A stretch of DNA of 64,000 bases, from contig JABJHA010000027.1 of assembly GCA_018662005.1 (NCBI GenBank), positions 56,074-120,073 on the forward strand, in the 5' to 3' direction. The notes under the pieces are model-generated. The model was not told the origin of the DNA and did no database searches. It saw nothing but the letters and a program-made list of their open reading frames with translations. The DNA is from Rhodospirillaceae bacterium. GTDB taxonomy: Bacteria; Pseudomonadota; Alphaproteobacteria; Rhodospirillales; JABHCV01. Every line of letters begins with the position of its first letter. Position 1 is the first letter of the stretch. Below are positions 37,994 through 48,159 of this stretch, one piece after another. The position numbers and the translations under genes were made by a program.

Positions 37994-39033
37994 GGAACGC
38001 CTTGCGTGGTCGAATATTCAAAATGTAGCTCTTCGCCCGGATGCAGGTGAGCGCGCGCCGAATGAGCCGCCGTCGCGGCTTCGGCAAACCCGCTTAAAAT
38101 CAGCTTCAGCTTGCCGGGGTAATCAATGATGTCGCCAATGGCGAAAATTCCGGGCCTTGAGGTGGCCATGCTTGCCTGATCGACAGTGATGTGGTTGTGA
38201 TCCAGGTTCAGACCCCAGTCGGCAATCGGGCCTATATTCTGGCTTAAGCCAAAGAACGGCAGCAGGGCGTCGGCCTCCAGGGTTCGTTGGTTACCGTCAA
38301 GATCAGCCACAACAACTGCCTGCAATTTGCTAGCGTCACCTTCGAGCCCGGCAAGCTGAAACGGCACGACCAGATCGATCACCCCGTCATCTGCCAGTTT
38401 TTGCAGTTTGTCGGCGCTGCCGGGTGCGGCCCGGAACTTTGGCCGCCTGTGGACAATCGCCAAACTCTCTGCGACATCGGCCAGCGACAGGGCCCAGTCG
38501 ACCGCCGAATCGCCGCCACCGGCAATAACCACTTTTTTACCGGTGAAATCCTGGCGCTGCTTGACCAGATAATGAACGCCGACGCCAACGCCCTGGCCTT
38601 CGTAGCTCTCAATGCCCTCAAGTGGTGGCCGGTTGGGACCAAAAGCGCCGACACCGGCGGCGATGATCACCGCCCCGGCGTTGATTCGGGTGCCCTTGGT
38701 GGTTTCTACCAACCAGCGGTTTTCATCATATTCCAGCAACGTCACCACCTGTTGACCCAGATGAAACACCGGATCGAACGGGGCCACCTGGGCCTCCAGA
38801 TCGCGGACCAGATCGGCGGCCATGACCTTGGGAAAGCCCGGAATGTCATAAATCGGTTTTTCCGGGTAGAGCGCTGACAACTGCCCGCCGATGGCGTCAA
38901 GGGCATCGATAACATGGCAGGACATCTTCAACATGCCGCATTCAAAAATACTGAACAACCCGGCAGGGCCGGCGCCAATGACGACAACATCCGCCGCTTC
39001 TGTCCTATTTGGTAAATTTGTCTGATTCGACAT
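37990..39033 (-). CDS. ferredoxin/flavodoxin-NADP+ reductase, thioredoxin-reductase type
   Basis: 347 residues. FAD site VVIGAGPAGLFSIFECG near the start, then GGQLSALYPEKPIYDIPGFP, and NADPH site VVIAGGGDSAVDWAL. The CxxC of true thioredoxin reductase is absent, and GDIIDYPGKLKLILSGFAEA is the FNR2-type C-terminal signature. Exchanges electrons between NADPH and ferredoxin. ATG at 39033 has GGAG 5 bases upstream; a longer frame was dropped. Divergent from tsaE, about 80 bases between starts. Confidence 0.9.
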   Translation of the reverse strand: MSNQTNLPNRTEAADVVVIGAGPAGLFSIFECGMLKMSCHVIDALDAIGGQLSALYPEKPIYDIPGFPKVMAADLVRDLEAQVAPFDPVFHLGQQVVTLLEYDENRWLVETTKGTRINAGAVIIAAGVGAFGPNRPPLEGIESYEGQGVGVGVHYLVKQRQDFTGKKVVIAGGGDSAVDWALSLADVAESLAIVHRRPKFRAAPGSADKLQKLADDGVIDLVVPFQLAGLEGDASKLQAVVVADLDGNQRTLEADALLPFFGLSQNIGPIADWGLNLDHNHITVDQASMATSRPGIFAIGDIIDYPGKLKLILSGFAEAATAAHSARAHLHPGEELHFEYSTTQGVP

Positions 39034-39111
39034 GGAAACTCCGCCATCAAAAGGGTAAACAGGTTGCGTACAATGTAACCCCAATCTGCATCATGTGAAA
39101 GGCAGAGCGAC

Positions 39112-39570
39112 ATCAGAATCGAGCTTGAGAACGAGCAGGCAACGCAGGCGCTGGCGGGCGCTTTAAGCCGCGTCGCCCGTGCCGGTGATGTGATCGCCCT
39201 AAAAGGTGACCTTGGTACTGGCAAGACGGTGTTCGCGCGCGCCTTTATCCGTGCCTTGTGTGGGGCTGATACCGAAGTGCCCAGCCCGACATTCACGCTG
39301 GTGCAAACCTATGATCTGGATGACGAACGGACCCTCCATCACTTCGACCTGTACAGACTGAAAGACCCCGAAGAAGCGCTGGAGCTGGATATCGACGATG
39401 CTTTCTCAGACGGTATTTCACTGATTGAGTGGCCCGAAAGGCTTGGCCCCTATCTGCCCCGCCAGCACCTTGAGGTGACTTTAAGTTATGGCGGATCGGA
39501 AATGCAGCGCTCATGCGTCATTTCTGCAAGCGATGAGTGGGATCAACGCCTGGCAGAGGTATCCTTATGA
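39112..39570 (+). CDS. tsaE: tRNA threonylcarbamoyladenosine biosynthesis ATPase TsaE, probable non-canonical start
   Basis: Partner ATPase for the t6A tRNA modification. P-loop GDLGTGKT, then SPTFTLVQTY and HHFDLYRL with ISLIEWPERL, all family signatures. The first canonical start in frame (GTG, 39190) lies only 6 codons before GDLGTGKT and would remove the first strand and helix. Upstream of it the frame reads IRIELENEQATQALAGALSR, which fits TsaE well, back to an in-frame stop at 39076, but contains no ATG, GTG or TTG. The ATC at 39112 has AAAGG 9 bases upstream. Its last codons overlap amgK by ATGA. Confidence 0.82.
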   Translation: MRIELENEQATQALAGALSRVARAGDVIALKGDLGTGKTVFARAFIRALCGADTEVPSPTFTLVQTYDLDDERTLHHFDLYRLKDPEEALELDIDDAFSDGISLIEWPERLGPYLPRQHLEVTLSYGGSEMQRSCVISASDEWDQRLAEVSL

Positions 39571-40577
39571 CGGCCCGGCGAGACACCCAGATTGAAGACT
39601 TTCTTGCCAGCCAGGGCTGGGCTGAAGCCGCCCGTTCACATCTGGCGGGTGACGCTTCGTTTCGACGTTATGAGCGCATTGTTGCGGGTGATCGCGTTGC
39701 CGTATTAATGGACGCGCCGCCGCCTGAAGAAGACACCCGTCCCTTCATCAAAATCGCCCGGCACTTAAACGGCCTAGGTTATTCAGCACCGGAAATTCTG
39801 GCTACCGATGAAGAGGCTGGCCTGCTGCTTTTGGAAGATCTGGGTGACGACACCTATACCCGCGTGCTCGAAGCCGGTGGCGACGAGCAGGCTTTGTACG
39901 GGCGCGCCGTTGATGTGCTGATCGATCTGCATTCTCGCCCCATGGACGAAGCCGTCCCGCCGGGGCTACCACCTTACGGAAACGGACGCCTGCTCGATGA
40001 GGCCTTTCTGGCACCCCAATGGACCTATCCTGCCTTCACTGGCGAAGGGCTTTCAGAAGATGTGCGACGCGCCTACGGTGACATCTGGTTGCACCTTTTC
40101 TCCCTTGTCCACAACGGGCCAAAGACACTGGTGTTACGCGACTACCACGTCGATAATTTGCTATGGTTGTCAAAGCGCGATGGAATTCGGGCCTGCGGTT
40201 TGCTCGATTTTCAGGACGCCGTGGTCGGCCATCCGGCCTATGATCTGATGTCGTTACTTGAGGACGCCCGCCGCGATTTGGGCGAAGGATTAAAGACCGC
40301 CATGATGGAACGCTACCTTGCCGCCTTTCCTGATCTCGACGGTGATGCCTTCCGTACCGCCTTCAGCATTCTGGCGGCCCAGCGTCACGCCAAGGTCATC
40401 GGTATTTTTACCCGGCTTTGTCAGCGCGATGGCAAACCGGATTATCTGGTCCATATTCCCAGGGTCTGGCGGTTGTTGGAGGCGGCGCTTGAAAACCCCG
40501 CGCTTGGCGAAATGAAAGACTGGTTTGACACTCACATGCCCGCCCCCATGCGGGTTATTCCGGAGCTTCCAAAATGA
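39567..40577 (+). CDS. amgK: aminoglycoside phosphotransferase-family kinase, probable MurNAc/GlcNAc anomeric kinase AmgK
   Basis: 336 residues with the APH fold: GDASFRRYERI near the N terminus, the catalytic loop VLRDYHVDNLLW (about 189-200) and the metal-binding LLDFQDAVVGHPAYDL (about 212-227). In Pseudomonas, AmgK phosphorylates MurNAc at C1 for recycling, and its gene is next to murU as here. Stop/start overlaps with both neighbours place it in the tsaE-amgK-murU-addB-addA chain. The symbol rests on family and context. Confidence 0.85.
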   Translation: MTARRDTQIEDFLASQGWAEAARSHLAGDASFRRYERIVAGDRVAVLMDAPPPEEDTRPFIKIARHLNGLGYSAPEILATDEEAGLLLLEDLGDDTYTRVLEAGGDEQALYGRAVDVLIDLHSRPMDEAVPPGLPPYGNGRLLDEAFLAPQWTYPAFTGEGLSEDVRRAYGDIWLHLFSLVHNGPKTLVLRDYHVDNLLWLSKRDGIRACGLLDFQDAVVGHPAYDLMSLLEDARRDLGEGLKTAMMERYLAAFPDLDGDAFRTAFSILAAQRHAKVIGIFTRLCQRDGKPDYLVHIPRVWRLLEAALENPALGEMKDWFDTHMPAPMRVIPELPK

Positions 40578-41305
40578 CGGTTCTAAAACGCGCCATGGTT
40601 CTGGCCGCCGGTTTCGGGGTGCGCCTCAGGCCGATCACCGACACCACCCCTAAACCGATGGTTCAGGTGCTGGGGCGAACCCTGATTGATCGCACCATTG
40701 ACCGCCTGAAAGATGGCGGTGTCGAAAGCGTCGTCGTCAACACCCATCATTTGGGCGAAGTGGTGCACGCACATCTTAAAAAGCGCGACGATCTGGAAAT
40801 CCTGTTTTCTGAAGAAGACCCGATTCTTGAAACCGGCGGCGGTATCGCCCACGCCCTTCATATGCTGGGAGACGGACCGTTTTTTGCCTGTAACGGTGAT
40901 ACCCTGTGGTTAAACGGATTACAAAACGCCATGACACGGATGCTGAAACATTGGGACGACGAGAAAATGGACGCCCTGCTGATGCTCCATTCGACCGTCG
41001 ATGCCTATGGCTATAACGGTCTTGGTGATTTTTGTGTCGACCCGCTGGGTCTTCTTTCGCGCAGGCCCGAATGCGAGGTCTCGCCTTATCTGTTCACCGG
41101 CGTACAAATTCTCCACCCAAGGCTGTTCAAAGGCGCCCCGGAAGGAGCCTTTTCCCTGAACGTTCTGTATGACAAAGCTATGGAAAATGATCGCCTTTAC
41201 GGAATGGTCCACGACGGTGAATGGTTCCATGTCGGCACCCCCGACGCATTGCAGGAGGCCGAGTCCTACATGCGGCTTCGTTACTCGGGGATCAAACACA
41301 GATGA
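40574..41305 (+). CDS. murU: nucleotidyltransferase, probable MurNAc-1-phosphate uridylyltransferase MurU
   Basis: 243 residues. The nucleotide loop LAAGFGVRLRPITDTTPKPM (about 11-30) is complete, and CNGDTLW holds the metal-binding Asp. Expected to make UDP-MurNAc from the product of AmgK, bypassing de novo synthesis and fosfomycin-sensitive MurA. Overlaps amgK and addB by ATGA on each side. Confidence 0.87.
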   Translation: MTVLKRAMVLAAGFGVRLRPITDTTPKPMVQVLGRTLIDRTIDRLKDGGVESVVVNTHHLGEVVHAHLKKRDDLEILFSEEDPILETGGGIAHALHMLGDGPFFACNGDTLWLNGLQNAMTRMLKHWDDEKMDALLMLHSTVDAYGYNGLGDFCVDPLGLLSRRPECEVSPYLFTGVQILHPRLFKGAPEGAFSLNVLYDKAMENDRLYGMVHDGEWFHVGTPDALQEAESYMRLRYSGIKHR

Positions 41306-44262
41306 CCGGCAAGCCCGCCGTTTACACCATTGCGGCCGGGGTTCCTTTCCTTGACGCGCTGGCGGCGGGCATCCTCGAGAAAACCGGCGACGCCCCCGAA
41401 GCCCTGACAAAAGTCAGCGTATTGCTGCCGACCCGGCGCGCCTGCCGCTCTTTAAGCGAGGCTTTCCTGCGTTTAAGCGATGGCAAGCCGATGCTGCTTC
41501 CCAAAATGACGCCACTTGGTGATATTGACGAGGATGAGCTGGCTTTTGCAGATGACGACGGTTTTGGCGGCGAGACCGCCTTCGACATCCCCCCGGCAAT
41601 TTCCGGTCTGCGCCGACAGTTATTGCTGAGCCGCCTGATCCTGGCCCGCAAAGACAGCCAGACCACCCCTGATCAAGCCGCCAGACTGGCCCAGGAACTG
41701 GCCCGCCTTCTCGATCAGGTGCAGACCGAAAGACTGTCTTTTGACGGCCTTGAAAAACTTGTTACCGGTGACGGCCTTTCGGGACATTGGCAACAAACCC
41801 TGGAATTCCTGACCATCCTGACCGACAACTGGCCTGCCATTCTGGCCAGCGAAGGGGTCCTCGACCCGACCCAGCGCCGCAACCAGTTGTTGGATACGCA
41901 AGCGGCGTTATGGCGTGACAAACCGCCGGATGGTCTTGTCATCGCTGCCGGTTCAACCGGCTCGATCCCGGCCACCGCCGACCTGCTTAAAGTCATCGCC
42001 GAAATGCCGGGCGGCATGCTGGTATTGCCGGGCCTGGACACGGACGCCGATGAGCGTGTCTGGGAAGCCCTTGAGCCGACCCATCCGCAATACGGACTGG
42101 CTAAATTGCTTAACACTTTAGCTGTCGATCGTGGCGATGTCACAGACTGGCCGTCGCCTGTGAAAGCCGTTGCCCCGCCATCACGAGCCCACCTTATCAA
42201 TGACGCCCTGATCCCGGCCAGCGTCACCGACAGTTGGCAAGACAGGCCGGAACCGGACACGACAGCGCTTGATGGCGTGACCACGATAGAAGCCGACAGT
42301 GAACGCACCGAAGCCGGAATGATCGCCCTGACCATGCGGCAAGTTCTTGAAACAAAGGGAAAAACCGCAGCCCTTGTGACACCGGACAGAGCCCTGGCCA
42401 GAAGGGTCACTGCCGAACTTGGGCGTTGGCATATTGACGTCGATGATTCCGCGGGGCGACCCTTGGCAGAAACACCAGCGGGCGTCTTTCTGCGCCTGTG
42501 CGCCCGCGTTATCACTGACGACATGGCCCCTGTCGGGCTGCTCGCCCTGCTCAAGCATCCATTTGCAGCCGCCGGGATGAGCCCTGTCGCCTTCCGCGCT
42601 CAGGTGCGGCATCTTGAACGAACGCTCCTGCGCGGACCAAGACCCGGACCCGGCTTTGACGGGTTGCGTACCGCCTTGACCGAGGTAAAGCCAGACAAGG
42701 TTCGCGGGCTGGATCAGTTTATTGATTGTCTTGAGGGGGTGTTTGGCCGCTTCAATGACAAGGCGACACCGTTAAAATATCTGCTTAAAGCACATGTAGA
42801 TTTAGCCGAAGCTCTTGCCGCCAGTAACGAGAAGGTCGGTGCGTCCCGGCTTTGGGCGCATGAAGATGGCGAGGCGCTTGCGGGTTTCATTGCCGAACTG
42901 AGTGACGCCGCAGACACTCTTGATGATGTTGAGCCCTGGCAATACCCGGCCCTTTTCGATGCCTTGCTGGGACCGCGTGCCCACCGCCCTCGTTACGGGC
43001 GCCACCCCCGCCTGCATATCTGGGGGCTTCTTGAAGCCCGCCTGCAGCACGCCGATGTGATGATCCTTGGCAGCCTCAATGAAGGCAGTTGGCCACCCGA
43101 AGCCCAGGCCAGCCCATGGATGAGCCGACCCATGCTTGAGGCGTTCGGGCTTTCCCAGCCGGAACGTCGCCTCGGCCTGACCGCCCATGATTTCACGCAA
43201 GCCGCGTCAGGGCGCCACGTTATTATCAGCCGCGCCGCCCGCAGCGGTGGCTCACCGAGCGTACCTTCACGCTGGCTGCTCCGGCTGCAAACCCTGATCA
43301 AGGGAACAGTGCTTGAAGAGACCTTACGCCCGCAAACTGAAATCCGGCAGCTGTTTGCCGCCATCGACCTGCCTGAGCACACGCTTGAGCCCGCCGAACC
43401 GTTGCCAAAACCGCCGCTTTCCAGCCGCCCCCGCGAGATGTCCGTATCCCAGATCGAGACCTGGATACGCGATCCTTATTCGATTTACGCCCGCCGCATT
43501 CTTGACCTCAATGTTCTTGATCCCATTGACGCCGATCCGGGGGCTGCCGAACGGGGCATTGTCGTCCATGAGGCGCTGGATCGTTTCATCAAACTTTGGC
43601 CGGATGACTTTCCCGAAAAAGCCTATGATGAATTGCTGCGGGTCGGTGCAGAAGTTTTCGACGAGCAAATGACCAATGCCGCCGTTCGCGCTTTCTGGTG
43701 GCCCCGTTTCGAGCGTATTGCCGACTGGTTTATTGATAACGAACGCCAGAAACGTCTCTCCGGACGAACACCGCTTAAGACCGAAACCAGCGCCGAGATG
43801 ACGTTTTCCGCTCCCGGTGGTGACTTTACCCTGAAGGCGCGTGCCGACCGCATTGACCGCTTAAAGGATGGCGGGCTGGCCATTATCGATTACAAAACCG
43901 GTGGCGTGCCTTCCAAAAAACAAATGCTCAGCGGCCTGACCCCGCAATTGACTCTGGAAGCGGCAATGGCCGCGGCGGGTAATTTTGGCGGCGTCACCGC
44001 CCAGGATGTTGCCGAACTTGTCTATATGCAGCTTTCGGGTGGACGCGAACCCGGCAAGGAAAGCGGTGTATCCGAAGATGTCGAAACCCTGGCTGGCGAC
44101 GCCCTGCAGGGATTGCAAAAACGGGTCGCCGATTTCGATGACGAAAGCACCCCCTACCTGTCGCGCCCCATCCCGATGTTTTCCAGCCGTTTCGGTGACT
44201 ATGACCATCTCGCCCGGGTCAAGGAATGGATGGCCGGAGACGACGGGGAGGACGAACGATGA
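41302..44262 (+). CDS. addB: double-strand break repair protein AddB (alphaproteobacterial type)
   Basis: 986 residues. With AddA forms the helicase-nuclease that processes broken DNA for RecA. The N-terminal half is helicase-like (VLLPTRRACRSL near 40); GLLEARLQHADVMILGSLNEG near 590-610 is strongly AddB-like; the C-terminal PD-(D/E)xK nuclease has ERGIVVHEALDRF and AIIDYKTGG. No obvious four-Cys iron-sulfur arrangement is seen around the nuclease. Starts inside the murU stop and overlaps addA by ATGA. Confidence 0.9.
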   Translation: MTGKPAVYTIAAGVPFLDALAAGILEKTGDAPEALTKVSVLLPTRRACRSLSEAFLRLSDGKPMLLPKMTPLGDIDEDELAFADDDGFGGETAFDIPPAISGLRRQLLLSRLILARKDSQTTPDQAARLAQELARLLDQVQTERLSFDGLEKLVTGDGLSGHWQQTLEFLTILTDNWPAILASEGVLDPTQRRNQLLDTQAALWRDKPPDGLVIAAGSTGSIPATADLLKVIAEMPGGMLVLPGLDTDADERVWEALEPTHPQYGLAKLLNTLAVDRGDVTDWPSPVKAVAPPSRAHLINDALIPASVTDSWQDRPEPDTTALDGVTTIEADSERTEAGMIALTMRQVLETKGKTAALVTPDRALARRVTAELGRWHIDVDDSAGRPLAETPAGVFLRLCARVITDDMAPVGLLALLKHPFAAAGMSPVAFRAQVRHLERTLLRGPRPGPGFDGLRTALTEVKPDKVRGLDQFIDCLEGVFGRFNDKATPLKYLLKAHVDLAEALAASNEKVGASRLWAHEDGEALAGFIAELSDAADTLDDVEPWQYPALFDALLGPRAHRPRYGRHPRLHIWGLLEARLQHADVMILGSLNEGSWPPEAQASPWMSRPMLEAFGLSQPERRLGLTAHDFTQAASGRHVIISRAARSGGSPSVPSRWLLRLQTLIKGTVLEETLRPQTEIRQLFAAIDLPEHTLEPAEPLPKPPLSSRPREMSVSQIETWIRDPYSIYARRILDLNVLDPIDADPGAAERGIVVHEALDRFIKLWPDDFPEKAYDELLRVGAEVFDEQMTNAAVRAFWWPRFERIADWFIDNERQKRLSGRTPLKTETSAEMTFSAPGGDFTLKARADRIDRLKDGGLAIIDYKTGGVPSKKQMLSGLTPQLTLEAAMAAAGNFGGVTAQDVAELVYMQLSGGREPGKESGVSEDVETLAGDALQGLQKRVADFDDESTPYLSRPIPMFSSRFGDYDHLARVKEWMAGDDGEDER

Positions 44263-47200
44263 ACGCCCCGCAAACCCGCACTGGCCCCCAGGTAACAGCG
44301 GCTGACCCACAAGTATCGGTCTGGGTATCAGCCAATGCCGGGACCGGCAAAACCCAGGTCCTGACTGATCGCATCACCCGGCTTTTGCTCGAAGGGGTTC
44401 GCCCGGAGCGTATCTTGTGCTTGACGTTCACCAAAGCCGCCGCCGCCGAAATGGCGACCCGCCTCTCCGAGCGCCTGGGCGCTTGGGCGGTGGCCCGGGA
44501 AAGTGATCTGAGGGCCGAAATTTCCGCACTTCTCGGCAAACCCCCTGAAGATGATTTACTGGCCCCGGCCCGCAGGCTGTTCGCCGAAACCCTCGATGTA
44601 CCCGGCGGCCTGAAAATCCGCACCATCCACGCGTTTTGCGAATCCCTGCTTGGCCGCTTCCCTGTCGAGGCGGGTATCGCGCCGCATTTCTCCGTGATTG
44701 ACGAACGCACCGCCGCCGAATTGATGGCGGAGGCCCGCAACCATCTACTGGGACAGGCCGTGCAGGAAGAATCCGGCAATGTCGCGGCCGCCTTAAGACT
44801 TATGGCGAGCTTGCTGAATGAAGAAAGTTTCACCCGCCTGATGACCGATCTGTCGTCCAAGCGGTCGCATTTGCGTGGTTTGTTTGTTCGCTATGGTTCA
44901 GGCCAAGGCGTCATCGAGGCGGCACGGCGGGCCATGGGTCTGGAACAAGGGGAGAGCCCGCAAACGATCATCGAAGACGCTTGCAAAGATGTCAGCTTCG
45001 ACAAGCAGGCCCTGACGGGAGCGGCGGAAGCGCTTTTGCAAGGCACCGCGAAAGAACAGAAACAGGCCGCTGCTTTTCAAGCCTGGCTAATAAGTGACAC
45101 CGGCACCCGCTGTCAACAGTTTGAAGATAACTATCAGCTTGTTTTTCTGACAAAAACCAATACCGAACGCAAAACCCTGATGACCAAAAAAGTTGCTGAC
45201 GCTCATCCTGACAGCCTTCAGGCCATGCTCGATGAACAGGCCCGTCTGATGGCAATCAATGCCCGCATCCGGGCGGCAAGAGTTTTTCAGGCCAGCGAAG
45301 CCCTTATTCACATCGGCCACCGCCTGCTTGATACATTCGAGAACCTGAAAGAAGCGCGCGCCCTGCTCGACTACGACGATTTGATCCTCAAAGCCCGCGA
45401 CCTGTTGCAAGCCGAAGGCGGTGCCTCATGGGTCCATTACAAGCTCGATGGTGGCCTCGACCACATTCTGGTCGATGAAGCCCAGGACACCAGCCCCGAA
45501 CAGTGGGATGTGATCAAGGCGTTGGCCGGGGACTTTTTTGCGGGTGCCGGAGCCCGCGAAGGAGAACGCACGGTCTTTGCCGTCGGTGACGAAAAGCAAT
45601 CGATCTACAGCTTCCAGGGCGCCGACCCGTTCATGTTTGGCCACATGAGTGAGTATTTCAAAAACCTCGCCAGCGACGCCGGAAAAATCTTCTCGCCGGT
45701 GGAGTTGGAAAGATCCTATCGTTCGACCAAATCGGTATTGAGGACCGTTGATGATGTTTTCAGCCATGACACCGCGCGCCAAGGGCTGACATTCGATAAC
45801 AAGCCGATTACCCATCACTGGGCGCGGGACGGTCAGGCCGGATTGGTCGAACTGTGGCCGACCATGAAACCGGGCGAGGCCATCGAAGTTAAGCCCTGGG
45901 ACGCACCGCTTGATCGGGTCGCCGTCGATAGCCCGGAAGACCGCATGGCCGTTCGTATCGCTGACACCATCGCCGGCTGGCGCGAAAGCGGCGAGGAATT
46001 GCTATCGGCGGGACGATCCATTCGCGAGAGCGATATTATGATTTTGGTTCGCCAGCGCGGCAGCTTCGCCGAAAAAATGGTCAATACCCTAAAAGGGCGC
46101 GGCATCCCTGTCGCCGGGGCCGACCGTATGGTCTTGAGCGAACAACTGGCGGTCATGGATTTGCTGGCGTTGGGGCGTTTTTTGTTATTGCCCGAAGACG
46201 ATCTGACCCTGGCCGTTGTCCTGAAAGGGCCACTGTTCGGCTTTAACGATAACGAAGACCTGTTCCCCCTTTGCCATAAGCGCACCGGCACCCTTTGGAC
46301 GGCGCTCAAAGCAGCCGCTGCCGACAATCCCAAATACGCCGAGGCGACAGACCGCCTGTCGGAATTTCTGGCCCGGGCCGATTTTATGCCGCCCTTTGAG
46401 TTTTATGCTCAGGTGCTCGGGCCCGAAGGTGGCAGACGCCAGTTGCTTGCCCGCCTGGGCACGGAAGCCGATGATCCGATTGATGAGTTTTTAGGGTTGG
46501 CGCTGGATTACGAGCGTGAACATGTGCCCTCGTTGCAGGGATTCTTAAGCTGGATCGAAGCCGGTCGAACCCAGATCAAACGCGATCTTGAAACGGGTCA
46601 GGGGAAAGTCCGTGTCATGACCGTGCATGGATCAAAAGGATTACAGGGCAATATTGTCTTTTTGCCTGATACCTGTTCGGTGCCGACGGCGCGACATGAA
46701 TCAAAATTGCGCTGGGTTCGTGATCCCGAAAAAGCGCTGCTGTGGGCCCCCCATAAGGATCAGGAAGAAAGCCTGACAGCCGCCCTTTCCGAAGACGCCG
46801 CCGACAAACGGGCCCAGGAATACCGCCGCCTGTTATATGTAGCCATGACCCGGGCCCGGGACAGGCTCTATATCGGCGGCTGGGAAGGCAGGAACAAACC
46901 GCACGAGGATTGCTGGTACAATTTGATTGAAACCGCCTTTGAAGGTGTCGCTGAAAACGTCACCCTGCCCGGCGGCGAAACCGTCCTCAGGGTATCAAAT
47001 CAGCAAGACGCAGAACCTGATGGCAAACCTGAGAGCGATGTCGCAGGTCCCGGCGATCCTGTCACCCTGCCGGATTGGGCCTTGCAGCCACCGGCTGGGG
47101 AACCCGAACCGGCGACGCCCTTAAGCCCGTCACGCCTGTCAGAAGATACAGAACCCGCTGTGCGTTCGCCCTTTGATGGCGATGACGGGGCACGCTTCAA

Positions 47201-47684
47201 ACGCGGCACCCTGATCCACCGCCTGCTTGAAAGCCTGCCGTCGATCTCGCCGGGCAACTGGCGGACAGCGGCGGCGACATACCTGTCCCGGCCCGTGCAT
47301 AACCTTGAGCCCGACCAGCAAGGCGCCATCACGGGTGAGGTCATGGCGGTTCTTGAAAATCCTGAATTCGCCGCCCTGTTTGGACCGGGTTCCCTGGCTG
47401 AAGTGCCCATAAGCGGCTTGATTAAGGGGCGAACAGTATCAGCCCGCATCGACCGGCTGACTATCGGCGATAACAACATCACGATCATCGATTACAAGAC
47501 CAACAGGCCGCCACCGGCCAACCCTGATGACGTTGCACCAGCCTATTTGGGGCAAATGGCGCTCTATCGGTCGTTGTTACGACTGATCTATCCGGGCCGC
47601 TCTGTCAGCTGTATTCTGGCCTGGACCGATGGTCCGCGCCTGATGTCTTTGCCCGATGACATTCTTGATCAGTACGCACCTTGA
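44259..47684 (+). CDS. addA: double-strand break repair helicase-nuclease AddA
   Basis: 1141 residues, UvrD/Rep superfamily. Walker A SANAGTGKT with Lys31, Walker B LVDEAQDTSPEQW (about 405-417), GDEKQSIYSFQGADP, and RLLYVAMTRARDRLYIGG; C-terminal nuclease motif IIDYKTNRPP near 1080. All helicase and nuclease residues look present. End of the coupled chain; trxA follows after 87 bases, with a separate promoter possible. Confidence 0.94.
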   Translation: MNAPQTRTGPQVTAADPQVSVWVSANAGTGKTQVLTDRITRLLLEGVRPERILCLTFTKAAAAEMATRLSERLGAWAVARESDLRAEISALLGKPPEDDLLAPARRLFAETLDVPGGLKIRTIHAFCESLLGRFPVEAGIAPHFSVIDERTAAELMAEARNHLLGQAVQEESGNVAAALRLMASLLNEESFTRLMTDLSSKRSHLRGLFVRYGSGQGVIEAARRAMGLEQGESPQTIIEDACKDVSFDKQALTGAAEALLQGTAKEQKQAAAFQAWLISDTGTRCQQFEDNYQLVFLTKTNTERKTLMTKKVADAHPDSLQAMLDEQARLMAINARIRAARVFQASEALIHIGHRLLDTFENLKEARALLDYDDLILKARDLLQAEGGASWVHYKLDGGLDHILVDEAQDTSPEQWDVIKALAGDFFAGAGAREGERTVFAVGDEKQSIYSFQGADPFMFGHMSEYFKNLASDAGKIFSPVELERSYRSTKSVLRTVDDVFSHDTARQGLTFDNKPITHHWARDGQAGLVELWPTMKPGEAIEVKPWDAPLDRVAVDSPEDRMAVRIADTIAGWRESGEELLSAGRSIRESDIMILVRQRGSFAEKMVNTLKGRGIPVAGADRMVLSEQLAVMDLLALGRFLLLPEDDLTLAVVLKGPLFGFNDNEDLFPLCHKRTGTLWTALKAAAADNPKYAEATDRLSEFLARADFMPPFEFYAQVLGPEGGRRQLLARLGTEADDPIDEFLGLALDYEREHVPSLQGFLSWIEAGRTQIKRDLETGQGKVRVMTVHGSKGLQGNIVFLPDTCSVPTARHESKLRWVRDPEKALLWAPHKDQEESLTAALSEDAADKRAQEYRRLLYVAMTRARDRLYIGGWEGRNKPHEDCWYNLIETAFEGVAENVTLPGGETVLRVSNQQDAEPDGKPESDVAGPGDPVTLPDWALQPPAGEPEPATPLSPSRLSEDTEPAVRSPFDGDDGARFKRGTLIHRLLESLPSISPGNWRTAAATYLSRPVHNLEPDQQGAITGEVMAVLENPEFAALFGPGSLAEVPISGLIKGRTVSARIDRLTIGDNNITIIDYKTNRPPPANPDDVAPAYLGQMALYRSLLRLIYPGRSVSCILAWTDGPRLMSLPDDILDQYAP

Positions 47685-47771
47685 CGAAGGGGAAACGGCT
47701 GCCTAGATTCAGGTAAGATTCTTCTGATCAACAGATCAGCTTATTTTAAAGATTTTGATAGGACCCAGTAG

Positions 47772-48089
47772 ATGCAGATAGCCGTCACCGATGATTCGTT
47801 TGAAGCCGACGTTAAGAATTCTTCCTTGCCGGTTATCGTTGATTTTTGGGCGGAATGGTGCGGCCCCTGCAAACAGATCGCCCCGGCCCTGGAAGAAATC
47901 GCCGCCGAAATGGAAGGCAAAGTGACCGTTGCCAAGCTCAATATTGACGAAAACCCGACCGTTCCCTCGCAGTATGGTGTGCGCGGCATTCCAACGTTGA
48001 TGTTATTTAAGGACGGCCAGGTCGCGGCGACAAAAATTGGCGCTCTGCCAAAAGGGAAACTGGTCGAGTGGGTTCAGTCGGTCATCTGA
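47772..48089 (+). CDS. trxA: thioredoxin
   Basis: General thiol-disulfide reductant, 105 residues. Active site WCGPC with Cys30 and Cys33, conserved cis-Pro in GIPTLMLFK, and Asp24 in the VDFWAEW strand. Gene order addA-trxA is common in alphaproteobacteria. Followed by a possible terminator. Confidence 0.95.
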   Translation: MQIAVTDDSFEADVKNSSLPVIVDFWAEWCGPCKQIAPALEEIAAEMEGKVTVAKLNIDENPTVPSQYGVRGIPTLMLFKDGQVAATKIGALPKGKLVEWVQSVI

Positions 48090-48122
48090 TTTTTAACTTT
48101 TAAGCCTCAAGTAAGGCCAAAA

Positions 48123-48145
48123 CCGCCCTAACGGGTGGGTCTTTT
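48123..48145 (+). terminator. possible terminator after trxA
   Basis: CCGCCC, 4-base loop TAAC, GGGTGG (one G-T pair), followed shortly by CTTTT. Stem is short, so confidence is moderate. Confidence 0.4.
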
Positions 48146-48159
48146 GGGCGTGCATCTCA

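Noticed and set aside
39031..39084. Longer start for the ferredoxin reductase at 39084
   Set aside because: The internal ATG at 39033 has GGAG at good spacing and gives the family's usual N terminus.
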